64,000 nucleotides of DNA from Clostridiales bacterium 1_7_47FAA (lineage in GTDB: Bacteria > Bacillota > Clostridia > Lachnospirales > Lachnospiraceae), in NCBI GenBank assembly GCA_000155435.1, contig DS990263.1:422300-486299 (forward strand), given 5' to 3'. The position numbers and the translations under genes are program-made. The notes below the pieces were generated by a model, which searched no databases, was not told the DNA's origin, and saw nothing but the letters and a program-made list of their open reading frames with translations. Below, piece after piece: positions 56,250 to 64,000 of the stretch. The first letter of the stretch is position 1; every line of letters begins with the position of its first letter.

Positions 56250-57521
56250 ATGGATATAGGCTTAGTAATCACGCTACTTGTAATTGTTGGTATGATTATT
56301 GGATTCATGAGCGGCAGGTTCAAGCTGGGGCTGGTGGCAATGACTGCGACCACCGTGCTTTGCCTGACTGGCGTTCTGTCATTCAATGAAGCATACGGGT
56401 ATTTTGCAAACACCAATATTGTCATGCTTGGCGCCATATTTATATTAAGCGGTGCACTGGGGAAGACAAGCCTGGTGCTTAAGCTAAGGGAGTGGGTCTT
56501 AAGGCATTCAGGACAGGGGCAGATGATCATACTTGTGTATATGGTCATCTGTGCAATCATGACAAACCTTTCATCCCCCCTTGCAATCCTCAGCATGCTG
56601 CTGCCCTTTATGACGGCCCTGGATGCCGACAGCCCGGTACAACCCTCCCATTTACTTTACCCGGGCGCCGTGATTGGGCACTCCTGCCAGGGAGCGCTTC
56701 CTGTGGGTACATTTTTCCTGATGATTAATGCATTGCTTGAGGGGAATGGAGTACCCTCAGACCAGATGCTGAACGTGCTGGATTATGCCAAAGTAATCTG
56801 TATTCCCGGTATTATCAGCGTGCTTTATATGTCCTTCATCGGCTGGAGGTTCTTTCCCGCCGGAGGGATTGACCAGTCGCAGATATCAGGTAAATCAGAC
56901 GATAGAAGGACCCTTACCCCTGTTCAGGAGAATATCATATACGTTGTTTTCATACTGACTTTTGTGGGACTTCTGTTTAAACAGTATCTGCCCTTTGACG
57001 TAGCGGCCCTTACCGTGGCAATGGTCATTGTACTTCTATATCTGAAAATCATTGATTTGAATGATGTGAAGAACTTCATGAATCTTGACGCATTGTTTAT
57101 GCTGGCCGGTGTGCTTCCTCTTGGAACAGCGATGCAGAACACGGGTGCAGGAAATCTGGTGGCGGATTTCATACTGGGGCTTTTGGGCGGATCGCCTACC
57201 CCATTGATGATATTAATTGCCTTTTATGTTGCGGCGGCCTTTTTAACCCAGTTAATGAGCAATACGGCCACAGCCAATATTTTTGCAGCCCTGGCCATTG
57301 TCACGGCAATGTCACGGGGACTTGACCCCAGGCCATTTGCAATTGCTATTTATGCTGGGGCCACGGCAGCCATGTTAAGCCCCACCAGTTCCCCATCCAT
57401 TGCTATTGCTTTTGCGGCAGGGCACTATAAGATTAAGGATGTTCTGATATCCTGTTTCCCGTTGTGGATTATCTATGGAATCTCAGTAATCTTTATGGCA
57501 AACCTGTTTTATCCGTTGTAA
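56250..57521 (+). CDS. SLC13-type (CitMHS/DASS-like) permease
   Basis: 423 residues with about ten to eleven membrane segments. Hairpin-loop motifs typical of the ion-transporter superfamily: MTNLSSPLAILSMLLP in the first half and LMSNTATANIFAALA, then MLSPTSSPS in the second. Such carriers move di- or tricarboxylates or sugar acids with Na+ or H+. 32 bases before the dehydratase gene, so substrate supply to that enzyme is likely. Ribosome site AAGGAG. Confidence 0.92.
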   Translation: MDIGLVITLLVIVGMIIGFMSGRFKLGLVAMTATTVLCLTGVLSFNEAYGYFANTNIVMLGAIFILSGALGKTSLVLKLREWVLRHSGQGQMIILVYMVICAIMTNLSSPLAILSMLLPFMTALDADSPVQPSHLLYPGAVIGHSCQGALPVGTFFLMINALLEGNGVPSDQMLNVLDYAKVICIPGIISVLYMSFIGWRFFPAGGIDQSQISGKSDDRRTLTPVQENIIYVVFILTFVGLLFKQYLPFDVAALTVAMVIVLLYLKIIDLNDVKNFMNLDALFMLAGVLPLGTAMQNTGAGNLVADFILGLLGGSPTPLMILIAFYVAAAFLTQLMSNTATANIFAALAIVTAMSRGLDPRPFAIAIYAGATAAMLSPTSSPSIAIAFAAGHYKIKDVLISCFPLWIIYGISVIFMANLFYPL

Positions 57522-57553
57522 AAGGAAATCATGATAAATTGTCAGGAGGAATT

Positions 57554-58705
57554 ATGAAAATAACAAAATTAACTGCATACAGTGTACATACAAACCAGTT
57601 CAGGAATTTCAATTTTGTGAGGGTGGACACGGATGAAGGCATTCATGGAGTAGGCGAACTGTTCTGTGTGGGGGCGGACAAATGTGTGGTGGATATGGTT
57701 GACTATGTGTCTGAATGGGTCCTGGGACAGGATCCGCTTAACAGGGAACGGATACAGAAAAGGATACTCAATTATTCACGGTTCCCGGGAGGCGCAATCC
57801 TGCACACCGTAGCTAGTGCAATTGACCTGGCGCTGTGGGATATCGCCGGTAAGACAGCAGGGCTGCCGGTCTACAAGCTGTTAGGCGCTGTCCGTGATAA
57901 GGTTCCGGTTTACTGCCATGCTTATGGAAAGAATTCCCGGGAATCCCTGGAGGTCCTTTATCCAAAAATCGAGAAATATGGATATTTTGCGTGTAAGACA
58001 GCTGTTTTCTCACTGGGCTATTACCCAAACTCAAGGGCGGAGCAGGAGATAGATGAAATGTTCAGCGGTATGAGAAGTGCACTGGGCGATCAGTTCGAAA
58101 TCGGTATTGACATGGCAAGTAAGATATACGAACCCATACAGGCTAAGCGCTGCATCCAGGCAATTGAACCCTACCGTCCATTCTTTGCCGAAGAACCAAT
58201 CCGGCCGGAGAACATGGAGAACTGGACAGAGGTGGCAGAGGGAAGGAAGGTGCCGGTTGCAACCGGTGAACAGATATTCACTACATGGGATTACGAGCGC
58301 CTTCTCAGGCTCCATGCGGTTGATATATTGCAGCCGGACATCCTGCTTGCAGGCGGATTTACGGGAATGCTTAAGATAGCAGCCATGGCAGAGCCATCCT
58401 TCAGGAACCTTAGTCCCCACAATCCCTTAAGTTCCCTTGCCAACTGTATCAACGTTCATTTCTGTATGAGTGTGTATAATACCACATTCCTTGAAAATGA
58501 ACCACGTGAGGAGGGCATGGACAAGGATTTATTCACCTCGGTCCTGAAGGTGGAAGATGGTTTCATCGTACCGAATGAGGAACCCGGCTGGGGCATGGAC
58601 CTGGATTATGAATACCTGGAAAAACTGGATTCCATCGTATGGTCGCGGGTGGACCTAAACAAGCCCTCGGCCTATACCATGAGTGGGGCACCCCATATCA
58701 TGTAG
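57554..58705 (+). CDS. Enolase-superfamily (mandelate racemase/muconate lactonizing-like) dehydratase
   Basis: 383 residues from the ATG at 57554 (AGGAGGA upstream). An N-terminal capping domain (ITKLTAYSV) and a TIM barrel with metal ligands: Lys148 (CKTAVF), Asp186 (GIDMAS), Glu213/214 (FAEEPIRP), Glu239 (ATGEQIF) and the base His289 in SPHNPLSS. The pattern suits sugar-acid dehydratases of the D-galactonate/mannonate type; the exact substrate is unclear. Operon with the upstream permease. Confidence 0.9.
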   Translation: MKITKLTAYSVHTNQFRNFNFVRVDTDEGIHGVGELFCVGADKCVVDMVDYVSEWVLGQDPLNRERIQKRILNYSRFPGGAILHTVASAIDLALWDIAGKTAGLPVYKLLGAVRDKVPVYCHAYGKNSRESLEVLYPKIEKYGYFACKTAVFSLGYYPNSRAEQEIDEMFSGMRSALGDQFEIGIDMASKIYEPIQAKRCIQAIEPYRPFFAEEPIRPENMENWTEVAEGRKVPVATGEQIFTTWDYERLLRLHAVDILQPDILLAGGFTGMLKIAAMAEPSFRNLSPHNPLSSLANCINVHFCMSVYNTTFLENEPREEGMDKDLFTSVLKVEDGFIVPNEEPGWGMDLDYEYLEKLDSIVWSRVDLNKPSAYTMSGAPHIM

Positions 58706-58732
58706 ATGAGATATGTGGTTATGGAAAGATGT

Positions 58733-58788
58733 CAGGGAAAAACGGATGTGCAAAAGAACAATACGGCATCCATTTTTCCCTGGCTTTT
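58733..58788 (+). terminator. Terminator after the dehydratase gene
   Basis: Arms 58733-58748 and 58767-58782 pair over 16 bases with one mismatch, followed by GCTTTT. Confidence 0.8.
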
Positions 58789-58898
58789 AATTTATGCTAG
58801 GCATTGGATACAGGAAGGATCCTGTATTTATGCCTGGCTATTTGCTATAATAGGGAAGAAAGGGATATTGCGCGCCATTTGACAGATAGGAGGGCACA

Positions 58899-59063
58899 AT
58901 GATATACTTCACTTCAGACCTGCATTTTTACCATGACAATATCATAAAGCACACCAACCGCCCTTACCGTGGCTTTGAGGAAATGAACAAGGAGCTGGCC
59001 CACAACTGGAACCAGAGGGTGGGGCCTCAAGATGAGGTTTATATCTTGGGAGACGTTACATAA
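58899..59063 (+). pseudogene. Truncated calcineurin-like phosphoesterase
   Basis: 54 residues opening MIYFTSDLHFYHDNIIKHTNRPYRGFEEMN and ending DEVYILGDVT then a stop. The first two metal motifs (DxH and GD) are present, but the NHD/E and GHxH parts expected over a family length of about 170 residues are missing. A good ribosome site (AGGAGGG) remains. A different small gene begins 20 bases after the stop, suggesting an internal deletion. Confidence 0.8.
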
Positions 59064-59082
59064 TGGAAGGCGCAGCACGGGC

Positions 59083-59292
59083 ATGATTTCAAAAAAGGGA
59101 AAACGGAAACTGGAATTCCAGGGGAAAACATATTATTGGCATATCAAAGAAGGCCAGGATAAGAATCCTCAGCTTCACATTGCCTCTGAAGATAAATCTT
59201 TTTATCTGACATGCGGATTTGACAGGGAGATTGGAGTTGGAACCAGGTATATCAAGGAGCTTTTATCCAGATACCTTACAGATAAGGATTAA
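59083..59292 (+). CDS. Small conserved-looking protein, unknown function
   Basis: 69 residues from the ATG at 59083; a longer frame starts inside the broken phosphoesterase. Features: basic N terminus MISKKGKRKLEFQGKTYYWHI, an LYLTCGF-like strand (SFYLTCGFDREIG) and a helical tail. No family is recognised. Lies between the pseudogene and a lipoprotein gene on the same strand. Confidence 0.6.
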   Translation: MISKKGKRKLEFQGKTYYWHIKEGQDKNPQLHIASEDKSFYLTCGFDREIGVGTRYIKELLSRYLTDKD

Positions 59293-59313
59293 TGGCATGA
59301 CAGAGAGGACCAT

Positions 59314-60147
59314 ATGAAGAGAATAAGGGTATTATATATAAAAGCGTTGTCCGCGGTTTTACCGGCGGCCGTGTTTTTTCTTACAGGATGTCTTCAAAAA
59401 CCTCAGTACAGGGAAGAGACATATGTCCTTGAGCAGGAACATGCCATCACTTTCACGGATGGTGGCACAGCAGATCTGTGGCGGGCAGTGCACAGCCCAT
59501 ATTCCTGTTACAGGCTTACAGATGGGACTGTCCTTCTCACGGTCCATGATGTTGCCGGACCGGACCATGTTTATGTGGGCGGGATTGACGGCTTTGATGA
59601 CTTGAACCGGACCGCGCAGGATTCTATAAGGGCATACTATGAAGAACAGGGACTGCTGTATGATATCCATAGAGAACTGGAGGATGCTTACAGTGAATAC
59701 AGGATGTGCAGGGATAATGGAACAGGCTATGAGGTGCGGTACATAAGCCAGGACATCTCACCCACGGCCTCCAATGACACCATCATATGTTTCCTCACAA
59801 CGGTATCCCTTCCCATGACCGGAGCAGCCATGCAGGAAATCCGGCTGGGCGCTGTATTTGACAGGGAGACAGGAAGGGCGATGAGCAACTGGGAATTATT
59901 TAATCTGCCGGAGGCAGAGGCCAGACAATGGCTGTTAAAGGCCGCTGATATCAATGACCCCGGACTTCTTTCTGAAATGGAAGCAGCCATGAAGCCTGAG
60001 CATATCATTGTGTTTCCGGATAATCTAGAGGTGGGTTTTCCGCAGGGGACATTGGAGGGTGAGGAATACAGTTATCTGATTGGTCTTGATTATGATAAGG
60101 AGCTGAAAGCCGTCCTCCAGCCCTGGGCTGTCCCTGATTCCAGGTAA
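59314..60147 (+). CDS. Lipoprotein of unknown function
   Basis: 277 residues. Signal with lipobox FLTGC (Cys26), so it is anchored outside the membrane. The rest is a mixed alpha/beta domain without recognised motifs, with late segments MKPEHIIVFPDNLEVGFPQGTLEG and SYLIGLDYDKELK, resembling the C terminus of RsiV-type or DUF3298 lipoproteins only weakly. 21 bases after the small upstream gene. Ribosome site AGAGAGG. Confidence 0.75.
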   Translation: MKRIRVLYIKALSAVLPAAVFFLTGCLQKPQYREETYVLEQEHAITFTDGGTADLWRAVHSPYSCYRLTDGTVLLTVHDVAGPDHVYVGGIDGFDDLNRTAQDSIRAYYEEQGLLYDIHRELEDAYSEYRMCRDNGTGYEVRYISQDISPTASNDTIICFLTTVSLPMTGAAMQEIRLGAVFDRETGRAMSNWELFNLPEAEARQWLLKAADINDPGLLSEMEAAMKPEHIIVFPDNLEVGFPQGTLEGEEYSYLIGLDYDKELKAVLQPWAVPDSR

Positions 60148-60282
60148 GATGGCAAAATAATAGGAAATTCTGGGATAATGACTGTTTCTGAACTGTATTT
60201 CCGGACATGTTTTTGATATAATAGAAGAAAATGTTTTTGAGGATGTATTACTTCTAAATATTAACAAGGGAGGGACACTGCC

Positions 60283-62349
60283 ATGTTTTTAGTTGTTAAG
60301 CGGGACGGAGAGACCGTGGAGTTCCAGCTGGAGAAGATATCTTCAGCCATAAAGAAGGCATTTAAGGCAACAGGGAAGTCCTATACGGATGACATCATTG
60401 ACCTGCTGTCCATAAGGGTAACCTCTGATTTCCAGAGGAAGATGCGGGATGGCCGGATATCGGTAGAAGACATCCAGGACAGTGTGGAGAAGGTATTGGA
60501 GGAATCAGGGTACACGGATGTGGCCAAGGCATATATCCTGTACAGGAAACAGCGCGAGAAAATCAGGAATCTGGAAAAGACCACCCTGGATTACAAGGAC
60601 GTGGTGGATAATTATGTAAAGGTAGAGGACTGGCGGGTAAAGGAAAATTCCACCATCACATATTCCGTGGGCGGGCTGATACTTAATAATTCCGGCGCAG
60701 TGACAGCCAATTACTGGCTGACAGAGATATATGACAAAGAGATTGCGGATGCGCATCTGAACGGGGATATCCATATCCACGATCTGTCCATGCTGACCAG
60801 CTACAGCTGCGGCTGGTCCTTAAAAAAGCTTCTGATGGACGGTTTAGGCGGCATCACAGGGAAGATTACGGCCTCCCCGGCAAAGCATCTGGCAACCCTC
60901 TGCAACCAGATGGTCAATTTCCTTGGAATCATGCAGAATGAATGGGCGGCCTCCCAGTCATTTTCCTCCTTTGATACATATCTGGCTCCTTTTGTGAAGG
61001 CGGACAGCCTGTCATATGATAAGGTTAAAAAGTGCATGGAGGCATTTGTGTTCGGTGTGAATACCCCCAGCAGATGGGGGACCCAGGCGCCGTTTTCACA
61101 CATTTCCATGGATTTTAAGGTGCCAAAGGACATGGCCGGGGAAAAGGCCATTGTTGGTGGAAAGATGATGGAATTTACCTATGGGGAGTGCCAGAAGGAG
61201 ATGGATATGGTGAACCGTGCCTTCCTGGAAACCATGCTGGAAGGCGATGCCAATGGACAGGGGTTTCAGTATCCAATCCCATCTTACGGGATGGCTGAGG
61301 ATTTTGACTGGTCGGACACGGAACAGAACCGCCTTTTATTCTCGCTGGCATCCCGTCATGGAACCCCGTATTTTATCAACTATGTAAGGGGCGGGGCTGT
61401 ACAGGGGGAAGACCGGGTTACCTATGGGGATGACCGCCAGGATTTACATGTGCTGCACAGAAAGGCCGGCGGCTTCTTTGGATATGGCGAGCACACAGGC
61501 GCCATCGGCGTTGTGACAATCAACCTTCCAAGGATTGCGTACCAGTCAAAGGATGAGACGGAATTTTATAAGAACCTGGATTATATGATGGATCTGTCCG
61601 CGCGTTCCCTGGATATTAAACGGAGGGTAATCAGCAACCTGTTAAAGGGAGGGCTTTACCCCTATACCGCCTGCTATCTGGATGATTTTTCCCACCATTT
61701 TTCATCCATCGGTGTCATCGGCATGAATGAGGCCGGATTAAATGCCTCATGGCTGAAGGCAGGCATGGAAGCGGAACAGACAAGGCAATTCGCGGTGGCT
61801 GTCCTGAACCACATGCGTGAAAAACTGGTGGAATACCAGCTGGAGTATGGTACCCTTTATGGATTGGAGGCAACACCGGCGGAATCAGCCACTTTCCGTT
61901 TTGCAAGGCTTGACAGGGAACGGTTCCCTGAACTTAAGACAGCCGGCAGGGAAGGGGATGCGCCGTACTATACGAACAGTACCAAGCTTCCTGCGGATTA
62001 CAGCATATCCCTTGATGATGCGCTGGGTAACCAGGATGCGGTGCAGCCTCTTTATACTACAGGGACTGTTTTCCATGTGTATGTGGAACAGGAACTGGAG
62101 GACTGGAGAAGTGCAAGGGATGTGCTCCACAAGATCATCACGGAACATGATATCCCCTGCTGTACCTTATCCCCGGTCTATTCCATCTGTCCTTCCTGCG
62201 GCTATCTGCGCGGAAGCCAGGAGGTGTGTCCGAAGTGTGGGGCTGCCGCGGATATCTACAGCCGGATTGCCGGATATTACAGGCCGGTGCATGACTGGAA
62301 TGACGGCAAGGCCCAGGAATTTAAAAACAGGATTATGTTCCATATCTGA
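60283..62349 (+). CDS. nrdD: Anaerobic ribonucleoside-triphosphate reductase
   Basis: 688 residues. N-terminal ATP-cone (VKRDGETVEFQLEKI, to about 95), the class III catalytic barrel (catalytic-type Cys in ATLCNQMVNF), a C-terminal zinc knuckle CPSCGYLRG / CPKCG, and the glycyl radical loop YSRIAGYYRPV with Gly664. It makes dNTPs under strict anaerobiosis. The activase gene nrdG is not found downstream; a PAS sensor follows instead. Ribosome site AGGGAGGG. Confidence 0.98.
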   Translation: MFLVVKRDGETVEFQLEKISSAIKKAFKATGKSYTDDIIDLLSIRVTSDFQRKMRDGRISVEDIQDSVEKVLEESGYTDVAKAYILYRKQREKIRNLEKTTLDYKDVVDNYVKVEDWRVKENSTITYSVGGLILNNSGAVTANYWLTEIYDKEIADAHLNGDIHIHDLSMLTSYSCGWSLKKLLMDGLGGITGKITASPAKHLATLCNQMVNFLGIMQNEWAASQSFSSFDTYLAPFVKADSLSYDKVKKCMEAFVFGVNTPSRWGTQAPFSHISMDFKVPKDMAGEKAIVGGKMMEFTYGECQKEMDMVNRAFLETMLEGDANGQGFQYPIPSYGMAEDFDWSDTEQNRLLFSLASRHGTPYFINYVRGGAVQGEDRVTYGDDRQDLHVLHRKAGGFFGYGEHTGAIGVVTINLPRIAYQSKDETEFYKNLDYMMDLSARSLDIKRRVISNLLKGGLYPYTACYLDDFSHHFSSIGVIGMNEAGLNASWLKAGMEAEQTRQFAVAVLNHMREKLVEYQLEYGTLYGLEATPAESATFRFARLDRERFPELKTAGREGDAPYYTNSTKLPADYSISLDDALGNQDAVQPLYTTGTVFHVYVEQELEDWRSARDVLHKIITEHDIPCCTLSPVYSICPSCGYLRGSQEVCPKCGAAADIYSRIAGYYRPVHDWNDGKAQEFKNRIMFHI

Positions 62350-62378
62350 ACATGCCCGGACAGAAGGGGGTAACAAAT

Positions 62379-64000
62379 ATGATACAGTCAGGGGAGGCTG
62401 CAAGAACCGTAAAACGGTTTTTTGATGCGTATCTGAACCAGAGGGATATTGGGAATACGCTTGGGTGCCTGACCGAGGGGATACACTGGGTGGGAACCGG
62501 GAAGTCGGAGATGGTGTATGGCCGCAGCCAGGCAGAAGAGGCGCTTCAGGCGGAATTTTCCCAAGCTCCGGAATCCTGCAGGATTGAATATGAGAGCGTT
62601 GAGGAGGCATATGGGACGGATGATTGCGCCCTGGTACTTCTCACTGCCACGGTATATCCGGGGACGCCATCCGGCACGGCCATGTGGTTCAGGGTGTCTG
62701 CTGCCTGTGTCGAGGATAGGGATGGTATATGCCGCATTGCATCCATCCACGCATCCACCCCTGACAGCCGGCAGGAGGAAGGCAGTTTCTTTCCGTCATC
62801 CGGTCTGAGCCGGTCCGAGATGGAGGCCCGTCTGGGAGCCAAAGCCCTGGATATCCTGGGAAAGAATATTCCGGGCGGAATGATGGGAGGATATCTGGAA
62901 CCGGATTTTCCTTTATATTATGTCAATGATTTCATGCTTTCCTATCTGGGATATACATATGAGGAATTCGTGAAGGCAATTGAAGGGAAAGTGATTAACT
63001 GCATGCATCCGGATGACCGGAAACAGGTGGATGACCTGGTGACAGGGGCCTTTGAGAAAGGCACTGACTACGAGGTGCAGTACAGGATGAGGAAAAAGGA
63101 CGGCAGTTATATCTGGGTCAATGATGTGGGGAAAAAGGGATGGTCTGAGGATGGACAGGAGGTCTGTATCAGTGTTATCCGGGATATTTCCGAGGAAGTG
63201 GAATCCAGGATACGCCTGGAAAAGCAGGCCAGGGAACAGGAACAGCTGGCAGACCAGTACAATCACCTGCTGCAGTCCGTGCTCTGCGGTATCGTGCAGT
63301 ATCATCCAACCAGCCATGGTGTGGTGTTCAGGAATGCCAACAGGGAAGCAATCCGTATCTTCGGATATACTGAGGAAGAGTTCTGGGCCAGGAAGTACTG
63401 GCGGATGGATAACCTGGTTGCAGAAGAGGACCGGGATTATATTGGGGATGTGTTTGCAAAGCTTAGTAAACCGGGAGATAAGGCCAGCTATGAATACCGG
63501 CTGCGCCGGCAGGACGGCAGTCCATGCTGGATCATCGGCAGCGCCGAGGTACTGTCAGACAGCAGCAACCAGGCATACATCCAAAGTGTGTATCTGGACA
63601 TTAATGAGAGCAAAAAGGCAGAGCAGCGCAATCAGCGTCTCACAGACCAGCTGGAGGCCAGCGATAAGGTGCTTCATATGGCATTGGAGCATACTACAAC
63701 CAGTGAATTTTATTATTATCCGGATACCAGGGAATGTATGGTGCCGGCCAGGACCAGTGAACTGTATTGCTGCCAGGAACATTACGACAACCTGCCCTAC
63801 AGCTTTGCCATGGAACGGGTGGATGAACCGTTCCGGCCTGCTTTTTATGAGATGTATGAGCGCATCCATCATGGTGAGCGCACCGCAAGCTGTGAATTCA
63901 GGGGGCGCAACCAGGCGTTCTGGTGCAGGCAGACCTTGTCTGTCATCCTGCGCAATGATGATGGCTCCCCCAGGCTTGTCATCGGCATCGTGGAAAACAT
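62379..64000 (+). CDS. PAS-domain sensor with SnoaL-like N terminus (3' end outside window)
   Basis: 540 residues visible from the ATG at 62379 (GGGGG upstream), open to the window edge. The first 130 residues look like an NTF2/SnoaL-type domain (RFFDAYLNQRDIGNTLGCLTEGIHWVG). Then several PAS units (NIPGGMMGGYLEPDFPLYYVND, KKDGSYIWVNDVG, then GYTEEEFWARKYWRMDNLV) and a third PAS-like region. The PAS units resemble those of the multi-PAS kinase at the left end. The output domain (kinase, GGDEF or HD-GYP) lies outside. Confidence 0.85.
   Translation, partial: MIQSGEAARTVKRFFDAYLNQRDIGNTLGCLTEGIHWVGTGKSEMVYGRSQAEEALQAEFSQAPESCRIEYESVEEAYGTDDCALVLLTATVYPGTPSGTAMWFRVSAACVEDRDGICRIASIHASTPDSRQEEGSFFPSSGLSRSEMEARLGAKALDILGKNIPGGMMGGYLEPDFPLYYVNDFMLSYLGYTYEEFVKAIEGKVINCMHPDDRKQVDDLVTGAFEKGTDYEVQYRMRKKDGSYIWVNDVGKKGWSEDGQEVCISVIRDISEEVESRIRLEKQAREQEQLADQYNHLLQSVLCGIVQYHPTSHGVVFRNANREAIRIFGYTEEEFWARKYWRMDNLVAEEDRDYIGDVFAKLSKPGDKASYEYRLRRQDGSPCWIIGSAEVLSDSSNQAYIQSVYLDINESKKAEQRNQRLTDQLEASDKVLHMALEHTTTSEFYYYPDTRECMVPARTSELYCCQEHYDNLPYSFAMERVDEPFRPAFYEMYERIHHGERTASCEFRGRNQAFWCRQTLSVILRNDDGSPRLVIGIVEN

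Overview
The window looks like a chromosomal segment of a Gram-positive, spore-forming anaerobe of the Lachnospiraceae, most like the Enterocloster / Clostridium clostridioforme-bolteae group. This rests on gene order (TIGR03960 radical SAM, DUF2344, RNase G, then L21-Prp-L27-ObgE-YhbY-NadD-YqeK-RsfS), an L27 with a Prp-cleavable N-terminal extension, lexA divergent from a yneA-like gene, very strong AGGAGG ribosome sites, many multi-PAS sensor kinases, and an anaerobic class III ribonucleotide reductase. The genus assignment is inference. No rRNA, tRNA, CRISPR array, prophage or insertion sequence was recognised.

Layout. 1-7306: a phosphorelay cluster (hybrid kinase with two receivers, cut by the window edge; a free Hpt protein; a 1426-residue multi-PAS hybrid kinase). 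7414-11696: PEP carboxykinase, a SleB-type cell-wall hydrolase and a winged-helix protein of the YcaQ/AlkZ-like family. 11855-13681: an unusual thioester-domain surface protein with an Asn run, a Pro/Tyr repeat and a Cys-rich tail. 13844-16370: a YesM/AraC-type two-component system. 16497-19003: an envelope methionine-sulfoxide repair module (MsrAB, redoxin, CcdA). 19409-22656: an AT-rich two-gene insertion (ATPase plus HNH nuclease) resembling the Septu/PtuAB defence systems. 23341-35402: a long housekeeping run, including the TrkA/TrkH potassium uptake pair and the L21-to-RsfS ribosome/GTPase/NAD cluster. 35417-35860: a striking nested palindromic element with no gene. 36110-37203: the divergent lexA/yneA SOS pair with three LexA boxes. 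37652-43953: the complete F0F1 ATP synthase operon in the order B-E-F-H-A-G-D-C.

43954-64000 is accessory and regulatory. It holds a LysR gene, a DUF3793-flavodoxin pair behind a promoter with an inverted repeat, and a REC/HD-GYP/PAS/GGDEF c-di-GMP enzyme. Next comes a catabolic region: amidohydrolase, an ABC sugar-type importer without its own ATPase, two LysR regulators, an SLC13-type permease and an enolase-superfamily dehydratase. It ends with a broken metallophosphoesterase, small unknown genes, the anaerobic ribonucleotide reductase NrdD, and a PAS sensor that runs off the end.

How it works together: the two ends and the c-di-GMP protein show heavy investment in PAS-based sensing. The middle is the conserved translation, energy and SOS core. 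The carbon-acid catabolic cluster, the defence pair, the thioester protein and the palindromic element are the parts most likely to vary between strains.
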